From NCBI GenBank assembly GCA_934631985.1, contig CAKTYE010000018.1, positions 1 to 37,993 on the forward strand: a stretch of DNA of 37,993 bases, given 5' to 3'. The position numbers and the translations under genes are program-made. Below are positions 1 through 7,856 of the stretch, one piece after another (the stretch's first letter is position 1; the number at the start of each line of letters is the position of its first letter). Source of the stretch: an uncultured Clostridia bacterium. Lineage in GTDB: Bacteria; Bacillota; Clostridia; Christensenellales; Aristaeellaceae. The notes below the pieces were generated by a model that saw only the letters and a list, made by a program, of their open reading frames with translations, was not told the origin of the DNA and ran no database searches.

Positions 1-42
1 CATCAGCGCGGCTGCCAGCATGGCAGCCAGTTGCTTCTTCAT
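1..42 (-). CDS. 5' end of a secreted or lipoprotein gene (partial)
   Basis: Only the first 14 codons are inside the window, reading MKKQLAAMLAAALM, which is the basic-then-hydrophobic start of a Sec signal peptide. The start is an ATG at 40-42 on the minus strand with a clear AGGAGG ribosome site at 50-55, seven bases away. The gene is divergent from the MerR-family regulator and has a MerR-type promoter just upstream (79-109). In such settings the gene is often a transporter-binding protein or efflux component, but the product cannot be told from 14 residues. Confidence 0.8.
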   Translation of the reverse strand, partial: MKKQLAAMLAAALM

Positions 43-78
43 GGGAAATCCTCCTTTAGTAAAATTTGGAACAAATGG

Positions 79-109
79 ATTATAAAGCGTGTGGTGACCA
101 CACGGTCAA
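79..109 (-). promoter_or_regulatory. MerR-type promoter with 19-bp spacer and central palindrome
   Basis: On the minus strand a -35 TTGACC (104-109) and a -10 TATAAT (79-84) are separated by 19 bp. The spacer carries the 17-bp inverted repeat CGTGTGGTGACCACACG (88-104), 7+3+7. An over-long spacer with an operator inside it is the known signature of promoters activated by DNA untwisting by MerR proteins. The MerR-like gene starts at 203 in the opposite direction, so it is the obvious regulator of the leftward gene. Confidence 0.82.
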
Positions 110-159
110 GCCTGAAAGTTATTTTTTTTTCACAGCAAAGTTTCTGGTGGAGAAAGTTA

Positions 160-168
160 TGATATAAT
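160..168 (+). promoter_or_regulatory. Extended -10 promoter of the MerR-family gene
   Basis: TGATATAAT at 160-168 is an extended -10 box (TG-N-TATAAT) on the plus strand. No good -35 hexamer lies 17-18 bp upstream. It is 35 bases before the GTG start of the regulator. Confidence 0.6.
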
Positions 169-202
169 CATCCTACCCAACGAAACAGGGGGAGAATGTG
201 CG

Positions 203-1018
203 GTGAGAGCAAAGGAATTTGCGGATGTGTTTCAAATCGGCAAGGAGACCGTCCGCTATTACCGCGAGCAGCAATGGCTGCATCCGACACAGGGAGAAAA
301 TGGCTATTTCGATTATTCTGTGGATGATCTGGGTATCTTGTTTCAGGTGATGAATTATAGCCTTTCCCATGAACATTCGCTGCGCGGGGTACAGGATATT
401 TTGAACAGCCGAGAGCAGGATTTCAGTAAAATTATCGCGGAGAACGAGCAGAGCATCGAGGAGATTGACTGCAAGATCCGTGAGCTGATGACCCTCAAGC
501 GCTATTTGCAAAGCCGTCGGGACTATCGCAAAATGATCCTTGAAACAATGGGCGTTGTCCAGGTGCAGGAAAATGCCTGCGGGCTTTATTACATTCTGCT
601 ATCCCGATTTGCGCAGGAAAAAGACGAGATCCGCATTCTGCGCGAAAGCATATCCAGCTATCAGTCGATCGTTTTTCCCGCCGAAGCACTCACCGATCCG
701 GCACAGAAAACGATTCACCCGGAATATGCGCTCGGCGTGACGGATGCCAATTATCATGAAACGCCATATTATCGAGACTGCGACCTCACCCGCTATGAAC
801 ACATTCCTGCCGGGCATAACGTGCTGCGCTGGTTAGTTCGGCTGCCAACGCTGCAAGAGATCGACAAACAGGTATTTGACCCCATCATTGCTTACGCACA
901 GACGCATCACCTGCGCTTTGCTGCCCCTGTGACTTCGATCATTATGCTGGCTGAGACCATGCCTAAGCCGTCGTTCTACGTCATGTTCCGCTTTGCTGTG
1001 GAAAGGGAAGAAGGATAG
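203..1018 (+). CDS. MerR family transcriptional regulator
   Basis: A 271-residue protein. Residues 1-70 form the MerR winged helix-turn-helix: the stretch KETVRYYREQQWLHP is the typical recognition and wing segment. Residues about 75-105 are the charged dimerisation helix. The remaining C-terminal part (about 120-271) resembles the ligand-binding domains of BmrR-type regulators, suggesting it senses a small molecule rather than a metal; no metal-binding cysteine cluster is seen. The start is GTG at 203, preceded by GGGGGAG at 188-194. The divergent leftward promoter has the 19-bp spacer expected of a MerR target. The gene is convergent with the peptide operon and probably unrelated to it. The ligand cannot be deduced. 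Confidence 0.88.
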   Translation: MRAKEFADVFQIGKETVRYYREQQWLHPTQGENGYFDYSVDDLGILFQVMNYSLSHEHSLRGVQDILNSREQDFSKIIAENEQSIEEIDCKIRELMTLKRYLQSRRDYRKMILETMGVVQVQENACGLYYILLSRFAQEKDEIRILRESISSYQSIVFPAEALTDPAQKTIHPEYALGVTDANYHETPYYRDCDLTRYEHIPAGHNVLRWLVRLPTLQEIDKQVFDPIIAYAQTHHLRFAAPVTSIIMLAETMPKPSFYVMFRFAVEREEG

Positions 1019-1060
1019 TTTCGATTTTGGGTTATGCCTATACCTTCGCCCAGCAAACCA

Positions 1061-1108
1061 CAAAAAAGCACCTCTCACATGCTTTTTTCCCGCGCACATG
1101 AGAGGTGC
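1061..1108 (-). terminator. Intrinsic terminator of the peptide operon
   Basis: A 10-bp perfect stem (1068-1077 with 1099-1108) is followed on the minus strand by a run of six T (1062-1067 as A on plus). It lies 17 bases after the stop of the MFS gene. On the plus strand no T-run follows, so it terminates the leftward operon only. Confidence 0.85.
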
Positions 1109-1125
1109 CACAATGCAAAGCGACG

Positions 1126-2328
1126 TCAATTCGCTGCCGCTGAAACCTTCCCCTTCTGCGACTGCCGATAATTCACCACTGCCAGCGCCACAGATACCGC
1201 GAACAGCACTGCCGTCAGCACAAAGGGCAGCTGGTAGGAGAACGCATACAGGAAGCCCGCAATGAGCGAACCTGCGATCATTCCGATGGACCGCACTGCA
1301 TTGAACATACCCACAAAAATGCTGTTGGACGTCTCGTCCGAGGCCTCCGTCAGCGTCACCTGCAGCAGCGGCAGATACACCGCGTTCAGCCCAAAGAAGA
1401 ACACATTGATGATGATGAACGGCACCAGATCGGTAATCAGCGCTACACCCACGCTGATAATTGTCTGCACACCCAGCACATAAATCGTCGAACACTTTGC
1501 ATCCGTGTGGTGCAGCAGCCAGTTGCAGATGGTGAAGTTCGCAATCAGCGCGATCACGCCCACCAGCGCCTTCAGCATGCCGTTATAGGAGGCCGGGAAA
1601 CCAAACTCCGCCTTGATGAGATAGTTGAAGCTCTGCTCATAGCAGGTGCTGGCAAACATCGTGACGGCGGAAAGCAGGAAGAACACCACCAGGAAGCGGT
1701 TCATGTACGGCCTGATCTCGCCAAAGCTCTTGAGGGGATTCACATCCCGCCAAATGCTTGCAGCTCCTTCCGCAGACTCCTTGACTTCATCCTTCAGCAG
1801 CAGAAGATACATCAGCCCAAGCACGAGCAGCCCAATGACCTGCGCCCACATGCACAGCTTGATGGAAACGTCGCCCAGAAAGCCGCCGATCAGATAGCCC
1901 ACCGGCGACATCACCGCCGAGGCCGTGGCGTTGTACATCAGGTTTTGTCCGGCCTTTTCGCGGGGACTGTGCTGCATGATGTAAATGAGCTGTCCCACGC
2001 TGATGGTGCTGATGAACACGCCCGCCAGCAGCCGCACCAGCGCAATGCCGATCTCGGAGGTGCAGTAGGTGAATAACAGCTGCGCACCCGCATAGGCAAA
2101 GCTGCTGTAGCCCATCATTTTCGCGCAGCCGTATTTATCGCACATCTTGCTCCAAAAGGGGGAGAAGGCGAAGTTCGTCAGCGCCATGCAGGCAAAGGCA
2201 ACGCCAAACATGTAGTCGTGAAAGCCAAGGGAGGTGTAGATCGTCGGCTCAATCGGATGCGCAAAGTTGGCAACGATCGAATAATAACCAATAATGAATA
2301 CCATGCGCATCGGGCTGATCTTCTTCAT
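1126..2328 (-). CDS. MFS family transporter
   Basis: A 400-residue, very hydrophobic protein with about 12 predicted membrane helices split by a charged central loop near residues 190-215 (after LLLLKDEVKES), the normal two-times-six layout and length of the major facilitator superfamily. It is the last gene of the peptide operon, 23 bases after the long M24 peptidase, and is followed directly by the terminator. Start is ATG at 2328 with AAAGGA about 12 bases upstream. The substrate is not known. By context it may export amino acids or a dipeptide released by the peptidases, or import a further nutrient; this is inference only. Residues AGVFISTISVGQ and the RSIGMIAGSL segment fit the conserved helix 4/11 regions in a general way. 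Confidence 0.85.
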   Translation of the reverse strand: MKKISPMRMVFIIGYYSIVANFAHPIEPTIYTSLGFHDYMFGVAFACMALTNFAFSPFWSKMCDKYGCAKMMGYSSFAYAGAQLLFTYCTSEIGIALVRLLAGVFISTISVGQLIYIMQHSPREKAGQNLMYNATASAVMSPVGYLIGGFLGDVSIKLCMWAQVIGLLVLGLMYLLLLKDEVKESAEGAASIWRDVNPLKSFGEIRPYMNRFLVVFFLLSAVTMFASTCYEQSFNYLIKAEFGFPASYNGMLKALVGVIALIANFTICNWLLHHTDAKCSTIYVLGVQTIISVGVALITDLVPFIIINVFFFGLNAVYLPLLQVTLTEASDETSNSIFVGMFNAVRSIGMIAGSLIAGFLYAFSYQLPFVLTAVLFAVSVALAVVNYRQSQKGKVSAAAN

Positions 2329-2351
2329 AAGTGATGGCGCGTCCTTTCAGC

Positions 2352-3716
2352 TTACTTGATGAGGTGGAAACGATCCTGCCGTCCCGCAAGGTAATAGACC
2401 TTATCGCCCGTAAAGAGGATGTCCGTCTCCGCGCCAAAGGCGATGGTCACATTCCAGGGCTTGACCTCGGCGGTGATGCACAGCTCCAGGGAATAGCAGG
2501 TGTTGTTGTACAGGGGATAATCGCCCTGCACCGGCACGCCCTGCTGCATGTCCCACAGGCCGATGGTCGGGCCTGCGCCGTGACCGTGATAGCCGATGGG
2601 GTGCGTGTAAATGCACGGATCCAGCCCCTCGGCAATGGCCTGCTTGCGGGACATGGCCAGCACCTCGTTGCCTGTGCGGCCCTCGGCAAAGTTGCCGATG
2701 GTGATGTCTTGCAGGCGGTTGACCTGCCGCATCAGATCCTTCAAGTAATCGGGCGCGTCCTCCTCACCCAGCTTCAGCACATAGGCATTCTCCTGGGTGT
2801 CGGTGCAGAAGTTCAGATAGCGCACGCCCACGTCGCAGTGCAGCATGTCGCCGGGCATGATGACGGCTTCCTCGTTGATCTCGCCCACGTTTGCGCGGCG
2901 AATGGTCACCTCAAAGTCGAACCAGGGCTGAAGGCCCAGCTCAATTCCCTTCTGGATCATGAAATACTTCACGTCCGCGTTGGTGGTCACGCCGGGAATG
3001 ACCACATGGCTGGAAAACGCCTCGTCAATAATGCCGTGCGCCACTTGCATAATGCCGTTATAGGCCGCCATTTCCTCCTCGGTGCGGGTTTCCAGCCAGC
3101 CCAGGCAGACACGCTCCGCCGAGCAGAGCTTTGCGCGGTTCTCATCGCTCAGGTTCTCAGTCATCAGCTTGTACAGGCTGTGGCTCAGGCCGTCCGCAAA
3201 GGCGAAGGTGTCGGAAACGTCAATGCCGATCTTCTCCGGCTGGCAGTCAGTCAGCACACGGTTCAGGCATTCCCACTGGGTCTCCGGGGGCGTGGCTTTG
3301 GTGATGACCGCGCCGTCGGGCATCAGCGCCTTGCTGGCGGCCCAATTCTGCCCCTTGGGGTTGGTCCACATGGACTCGTAATAGCCCTCCAGGCCCACGC
3401 CGGGGCGGGTGATCGCCATGGGGCGTACCGTGCCGTCCTTTTGCAGGTGGAACACCAGAATGGTGGTGCGGCGGGCGGTCATCATGGCGCAGGGAACCAG
3501 CGTGGTCAGCACCGGGTCCTCATTGTATTCCTTGCAGCATACCACCCACACGTCGATGCCGCAGCGCTTCATCACCATGGGCAGCACGGTCTTCAGGCGC
3601 TTTTTCAGCCAGCCGTTGCGGATGCGCTCCTGGTCGCGATAGCTGTAAATTTTGTCCTTCAGCCCGGCGGCGTACACCTGACTGCCCATCAGATACTGCT
3701 CGTTGGAAACGATCAT
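2352..3716 (-). CDS. M24 family metallopeptidase (Xaa-Pro type), long form
   Basis: A 454-residue protein with a creatinase-like N-terminal domain and a pita-bread C-terminal domain. The metal ligands of M24 enzymes are visible in order: two Asp 11 residues apart in HCDVGVRYLNFCTDTQE, a His in YTHPIGYHGHG, and two Glu in SLELCITAEV and AFGAETDILF. It therefore should be an active metal-dependent hydrolase, probably an aminopeptidase P or prolidase-like enzyme, though relatives in this fold also act on creatine or sulfonium compounds. It is longer and clearly more divergent than the two ~395-residue M24 proteins of the same operon. Its start overlaps the stop of the guanylate-kinase-like gene by four bases (ATGA), so translation is coupled; GGAGGA lies seven bases upstream. 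Confidence 0.87.
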   Translation of the reverse strand: MIVSNEQYLMGSQVYAAGLKDKIYSYRDQERIRNGWLKKRLKTVLPMVMKRCGIDVWVVCCKEYNEDPVLTTLVPCAMMTARRTTILVFHLQKDGTVRPMAITRPGVGLEGYYESMWTNPKGQNWAASKALMPDGAVITKATPPETQWECLNRVLTDCQPEKIGIDVSDTFAFADGLSHSLYKLMTENLSDENRAKLCSAERVCLGWLETRTEEEMAAYNGIMQVAHGIIDEAFSSHVVIPGVTTNADVKYFMIQKGIELGLQPWFDFEVTIRRANVGEINEEAVIMPGDMLHCDVGVRYLNFCTDTQENAYVLKLGEEDAPDYLKDLMRQVNRLQDITIGNFAEGRTGNEVLAMSRKQAIAEGLDPCIYTHPIGYHGHGAGPTIGLWDMQQGVPVQGDYPLYNNTCYSLELCITAEVKPWNVTIAFGAETDILFTGDKVYYLAGRQDRFHLIK

Positions 3717-4291
3717 TGTTCATCCTCCTTCAGCACTTCAAGGATCTTTGCCTTGATCTGCTGCACGGCCTTGTCCGTATCTTCGTTGGAGACAATGTTG
3801 CGGAACAGAGGAGCCAGCTCCATGTCCATCTTGGCCTTGTTGATACGGTTTTCTACCGACGCTTCATGGTCGCCGTAGACCTCGCGGATCTGATGCTCCA
3901 ATTCCTCCATGGAGCGGGGCATGACGAAGAACACCAGCGCGTCTGGGTAGTTCAGCTTCAGCGGGCCGACGCCCTGGGCCTCCACCTCGATCAGCACATT
4001 TTTGCCCTGCTCCAGCAGGAAATCCAAGCTGGCTTTGGGGGTGCCGTAATAGTAGCCGTTAAATTCGGTGTATTCCGCCAGCTCGTGATTCTTCACGGCC
4101 TCGGCAAACTTCTTGAACGTCACAAAGTAATAGTCCTGACCATCCTGCTCGCCGGCCTTGGGGGGACGGGTGGTGATGGAGACGGAATAGTTCAGCTTCA
4201 AATCGGGGTCGGCCTTCAGCGCCGTGCGGATGCTGCCCTTGCCCACGGAGCTGGCGCCGCTCAGAATGACCATCAAGCCCTTATCTCTCAT
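3713..4291 (-). CDS. gmk: Guanylate kinase family protein
   Basis: A 192-residue protein of normal guanylate kinase length. Visible family motifs are the P-loop GASSVGKG (residues 11-18; the usual form is GxSGxGKG), TTRPPKAGEQDGQDYYF of the GMP-binding region, EYTEFNGYYYGTP, and the Walker-B-like VLIEVEAQG. The lid segment (IREVYGDHEASVENRINKA) lacks the usual RG(T/R) start but keeps a later Arg. Guanylate kinase turns GMP plus ATP into GDP plus ADP in the cytoplasm. Its place in the middle of a peptide-degradation operon, overlapping the next gene by four bases, is odd: a housekeeping gmk is usually beside rpoZ, dinB-type or priA genes. It may be a paralogue with another role. Start ATG has AAAGGAG nine bases upstream. 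Confidence 0.82.
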   Translation of the reverse strand: MRDKGLMVILSGASSVGKGSIRTALKADPDLKLNYSVSITTRPPKAGEQDGQDYYFVTFKKFAEAVKNHELAEYTEFNGYYYGTPKASLDFLLEQGKNVLIEVEAQGVGPLKLNYPDALVFFVMPRSMEELEHQIREVYGDHEASVENRINKAKMDMELAPLFRNIVSNEDTDKAVQQIKAKILEVLKEDEQ

Positions 4292-4312
4292 GGTGTTTGC
4301 TCCTTTTCTGCG

Positions 4313-5752
4313 TCACTTGCAGCGCGCGATCACATTTGTCAACAGCGTATAGGTGCGGTCGAAGGAAGCCAGATCAAGCTCCTCGTCCGGGGTGTGGATG
4401 TAGCGGGTCACCGGCCCCAGGGTGATGATGTCCATGCCCGGGTGCATGGCGCTGAACACGCCGCACTCACAGCCGCCGTGGGCCGCCGTCATGTTCAGCG
4501 GCTCATGATACAGCTCCTCCACCGCTGCCGCCATTGCATCCCGCATGGGGGACTTTTCGCTGTAGCTCCAGCCGGGATAGTTCGCGCCCCGGCTGACCGT
4601 GGCCCCGTACAGGCCGGAGATCAGCACGATCTGGTGATACATGTTTTCCATGGCGCTGCCCAGCATGGCCCGCAGGGAGGTGACGATCTTGACGCCCTCC
4701 GCGTCCGTGGTGACGATGCCCATGTTCAGGGAGGTGACGGTCAGGCCCTTGATCGCCATGGAACGGGCCATGAAGCCGTTGGGATAGAGGAACATCATGT
4801 TGATGGTGTCCTCGGTGTCCTTCACAGAGAAGGCCGCAGCAGCCTTTTCGCAGGGCGCGATGGCTGCGGAGAACTTGCCGTCGCTGAATTCCAGCTCCTT
4901 GGCGATGTCCCTGGCGGAGGCCTCCACCGCTGCGGTCAGCGCCGCCGCATCGCCGTCAAAGGCAATGACCGCGTCGCATTCGCGCGGGATGGCGTTGTCC
5001 TTCAGGCCGCCGGTCAGGCTGCACAGCTCAAAGGACAGCCCTGCCAGCTGCGCTTCCTTCAGGATACGCACCATCAGCTTGTTGGCATTGCCCTTTTCCC
5101 GATGAATTTCGCCGCCGCTGTGACCGCCGGTCAGGCCGCGGATGCTGAGCACATAGCAGGGCTTGGTGTTGGCGACAGGGGTCATGGCCTTGCGGATGGT
5201 CAACTGGCAGCCGCCCGCAGAGGTCAGCAGCGTATTGTTTTCGCCGCCGCCGTCCAGGCTGATCATGCGCCGACCATGCACGTCCTCGGCCTTCAGCGCC
5301 ATGGCGCCGAACATGCCGATCTCCTCCTGGGTGGTGAAGATGCACTCCAGCTCCGGGTGCTTCAGCGTGTCGTCTGCCAGAATAGACAGCATGTAGGCAA
5401 CGCCGGTGCAGTCGTCCGCGCCCAGGGTGGTACCGTCGGCATGCAGAATGCCGTCGTCGGTAACCACAAAGCGCAGCGGATCCTTGGCAAAGTCATGCAC
5501 GGTGTCCTTGTCCTTTTCGCACACCATGTCCATGTGTGCCTGGATGCTCAGCACGGGCGCGCTCTCATAGCTGGGGGCGGCGGGCTTGCGGATGATGACA
5601 TTGTACATGTCGTCCTGCTGCCAGGCCAGATTATGGGCCTTGGCAAAGGCGACCAGATAATCGCTCAGTGGCTTTTCCATGGTGGAGCCGTGGGGAAGCT
5701 GCGCGATCTCATAAAAGTATTCGCGGTGAGGCAGGCTGCGATCATACTCCAT
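4313..5752 (-). CDS. pepD: Aminoacyl-histidine dipeptidase (M20C, PepD-like)
   Basis: A 479-residue cytosolic metallodipeptidase, the usual length of PepD. Zn-ligand segments of the M20 fold are present: IQAHMDMVCEK (His and Asp), GADDCTGVAYML, FTTQEEIGMFGA with the catalytic/ligand Glu pair, SLDGG, and the late HGGCECGVFS where M20C has its last ligands. RGLTGGHSGGEI is the conserved lid-domain segment. It would hydrolyse a broad set of dipeptides after uptake by Opp. I chose the ATG at 5752: it has AAAGGAC upstream and matches the start MEYDRSLPH; an upstream ATG at 5788 would begin inside a strong intercistronic hairpin. It sits 21 bases before the guanylate-kinase-like gene and 78 bases after the S9 peptidase. 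Confidence 0.92.
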   Translation of the reverse strand: MEYDRSLPHREYFYEIAQLPHGSTMEKPLSDYLVAFAKAHNLAWQQDDMYNVIIRKPAAPSYESAPVLSIQAHMDMVCEKDKDTVHDFAKDPLRFVVTDDGILHADGTTLGADDCTGVAYMLSILADDTLKHPELECIFTTQEEIGMFGAMALKAEDVHGRRMISLDGGGENNTLLTSAGGCQLTIRKAMTPVANTKPCYVLSIRGLTGGHSGGEIHREKGNANKLMVRILKEAQLAGLSFELCSLTGGLKDNAIPRECDAVIAFDGDAAALTAAVEASARDIAKELEFSDGKFSAAIAPCEKAAAAFSVKDTEDTINMMFLYPNGFMARSMAIKGLTVTSLNMGIVTTDAEGVKIVTSLRAMLGSAMENMYHQIVLISGLYGATVSRGANYPGWSYSEKSPMRDAMAAAVEELYHEPLNMTAAHGGCECGVFSAMHPGMDIITLGPVTRYIHTPDEELDLASFDRTYTLLTNVIARCK

Positions 5753-5782
5753 AGCGTACTCCGTCCTTTCTATACGGCAAGG

Positions 5783-5822
5783 CCGCACAGCCCGGCAGAG
5801 GCCTTCTGCCGGGAATGTGCGG
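5783..5822 (-). promoter_or_regulatory. Intercistronic stem-loop between S9 peptidase and pepD
   Basis: Two stacked perfect stems, 7 bp (5783-5789 with 5816-5822) and 9 bp (5791-5799 with 5805-5813), separated by a 1x2 internal loop, with a 5-base apical loop. No T-run follows on the minus strand, so it is not a classic terminator. It more likely blocks exonucleases or marks an mRNA processing point. Confidence 0.7.
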
Positions 5823-5830
5823 TGCTTTTG

Positions 5831-7783
5831 TTACTTTGTGTATTTCTCAATCCACGCAGTGATCTCCTGCAGCCGCTTGAGCCGATGCTTCGGCTTGCCG
5901 CTGCGGGACAGCTCGTGGTTTTCGCCCTTGAACAGCACCATCTTTGTTTCCACGCCGCGGCAGCGCAGGGCGGTGTAATACTGATAGCCCTGGTCGATGG
6001 GGCAGCGGTAGTCCTCAAAGGAGTGGATGAACAGCAGGGGCGTTTTTACGTTGTTGGCAAACTTCAGGGGCGAGTAGCTCCACAGCTCCTTGGCGCAGTT
6101 GTACATATCGTCGAACTGCTGCTCCACGGCGAAGTCGATGCCGTAGTCGGAAGCCGTCACCTCGGTGACCCAGTTGGAGATAGAGCGCTGGGTCGCGGCG
6201 CAGCAGAAGCGATTCGTGTGACCGACGATCCAGTTGGTCATGTAGCCGCCGTAGCTGCCGCCCGTCACCGCTACGCGCTGCTGGTCAATGTTGGGATACA
6301 GCTTCAGGATATAGTCGGTGTAGTCCATCAGGTCTTCATAATCGATGCCGCCATAGTTGTGGCGCAGGTCGGCAAAGGCATTGCCCTTGCCGTCGCCGCC
6401 CCGGGGATTGCAGAAGAACACCAGATACCCCATGGAGGCCCACACCTGCATCTCGTGGTAGAAGCACTCGCCGTACAGGCACTTGGGGCCGCCGTGAATG
6501 TCCAGAATTGCCGGGTACACCTTGGCAGGGTCATAATCTATCGGCTCAATGACCCAGCCGTCAATGTCGAAGGGCTGCTTCTTCATCACAATGCGCTTGG
6601 GCTTGGACACAAAGCGATCCGCCAACACCGCATCGTTCAGGGTGGTGCGGCATTGCAGGCCCTCCGCCGTCAGCTCATAAATTTCCTGGAGCTTGGAGTC
6701 GTACATGCCGATGACCAGGATGCCGCGGTCGCTGACGGTGAAGTCATCCACCGTGCCTTCCTTGCCGATGACCTTCACCATCTGATCGTTCTCAATGGTG
6801 TACAGACAGGCGGCGCTGTTGTCGGCGCTGACGAAATAGGGCTTGCCCTTGTAATTCAGGAACGCCTTGCCGTGACCATAGCGGCAGTCGCTGCCCACGC
6901 TCTGATACAGCCCGCCGTCAAAGTCGATCCACAGGGTCATGGCATTATCGCGGCAGCGATAGAACTTGCTGTTTTCCATCGCGCCGTAGGTCTCCGCAAA
7001 GGTGCCTGCAACAATGACCTCGCCCTGATACCAGAAGGCGCGCTGGATTTGCATGGTGGCGCCGTCATAGACCGTTTCGGTCTTGCCTGTCGCCACGTCA
7101 TAGCAGTAGACCTGCGACCACTTGCCCTTGAAGGACACATAATCCTGACCGCTGTAAAGAATTTTGCCTGCGTCCGGCGATACGTCAAAGGTCTCCACGT
7201 CCATGTACTGGCTGCACACCGGCACAAGGGCAAAGCTCTTGCGGTCGATCAGGAAAAGCTGATTGCGCTGATGGTTGGTGAAGCCTGCGCCGTTGAAGCA
7301 GTAGGGATACTCATCGAGAATTTGGTAATCCTCGTTTTCCTTTTCTTCCTTGCGCACGGCTTCCTGCTGCTCCGCGCTCATGGCGTGGTAGTCGTGACAG
7401 GTCACGTCGATGGTGGCTTCCGCCAGATAATACTGGTCGTTCAGCACTTGAAGGCCGCCGATAGCCAGCGGCAGCTTTGCCAGCGGCAGGGCTTCGCCGC
7501 CGTTCACGTCGATCTTCATCAGCTCGGTGCTGTGACGGTCGGCAGTCTTGCCGTTCAGGAACACCACATGGGTCTCATCGTCAAAGCAGAAGGTGCTTTC
7601 ACGGCTGGCGGCGGTCAGCTGCTTGACCGTGCCGTCTTTGTAGGTGTACAGGTGCTGGATGTAGCCGTTGTTCGGCACATCAAAGGTGGACTGGCAGAAC
7701 ACGGCATAGTCGCCGGACGGGCTTGCCGTCAGGTTGGAGAGGAACTTGTATTGATAGAACAGGTCCATGGTGATGGGCTGCAT
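5831..7783 (-). CDS. S9 family serine peptidase (prolyl oligopeptidase / acylaminoacyl peptidase type)
   Basis: A 650-residue protein with an N-terminal beta-propeller-like half (about residues 1-390) and a C-terminal alpha/beta hydrolase half. The catalytic triad can be placed: Ser510 in VTGGSYGGYMTNW, Asp591 in HSFEDYRCPID and His623 in GENHELSRSG, with normal S9 spacing. The oxyanion-region segment DIHGGPKCLYGECFYHEMQ is also typical. No signal peptide is seen, so it acts inside the cell on imported oligopeptides; S9C relatives release N-terminal dipeptides or acyl-amino acids. The start at 7783 has a perfect AAAGGAGGT eight bases upstream; a longer reading frame upstream lacks one. Strong hairpins lie on both sides of the gene. 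Confidence 0.92.
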   Translation of the reverse strand: MQPITMDLFYQYKFLSNLTASPSGDYAVFCQSTFDVPNNGYIQHLYTYKDGTVKQLTAASRESTFCFDDETHVVFLNGKTADRHSTELMKIDVNGGEALPLAKLPLAIGGLQVLNDQYYLAEATIDVTCHDYHAMSAEQQEAVRKEEKENEDYQILDEYPYCFNGAGFTNHQRNQLFLIDRKSFALVPVCSQYMDVETFDVSPDAGKILYSGQDYVSFKGKWSQVYCYDVATGKTETVYDGATMQIQRAFWYQGEVIVAGTFAETYGAMENSKFYRCRDNAMTLWIDFDGGLYQSVGSDCRYGHGKAFLNYKGKPYFVSADNSAACLYTIENDQMVKVIGKEGTVDDFTVSDRGILVIGMYDSKLQEIYELTAEGLQCRTTLNDAVLADRFVSKPKRIVMKKQPFDIDGWVIEPIDYDPAKVYPAILDIHGGPKCLYGECFYHEMQVWASMGYLVFFCNPRGGDGKGNAFADLRHNYGGIDYEDLMDYTDYILKLYPNIDQQRVAVTGGSYGGYMTNWIVGHTNRFCCAATQRSISNWVTEVTASDYGIDFAVEQQFDDMYNCAKELWSYSPLKFANNVKTPLLFIHSFEDYRCPIDQGYQYYTALRCRGVETKMVLFKGENHELSRSGKPKHRLKRLQEITAWIEKYTK

Positions 7784-7810
7784 AAGGGCGATACCTCCTT
7801 TAACGCAATA

Positions 7811-7847
7811 CGTCCGGAGCAGGGGCATCAGCTCCCCGCCCCGGACG
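7811..7847 (-). promoter_or_regulatory. Intercistronic stem-loop between M24 peptidase and S9 peptidase
   Basis: CGTCCGG (7811-7817) pairs with CCGGACG (7841-7847), extended inside by GGGG/CCCC (7822-7825 with 7834-7837). It is not followed by a T-run on the minus strand. It lies in the 73-base gap between two peptidase genes of the same operon. Confidence 0.6.
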
Positions 7848-7856
7848 CTGTAAAAA

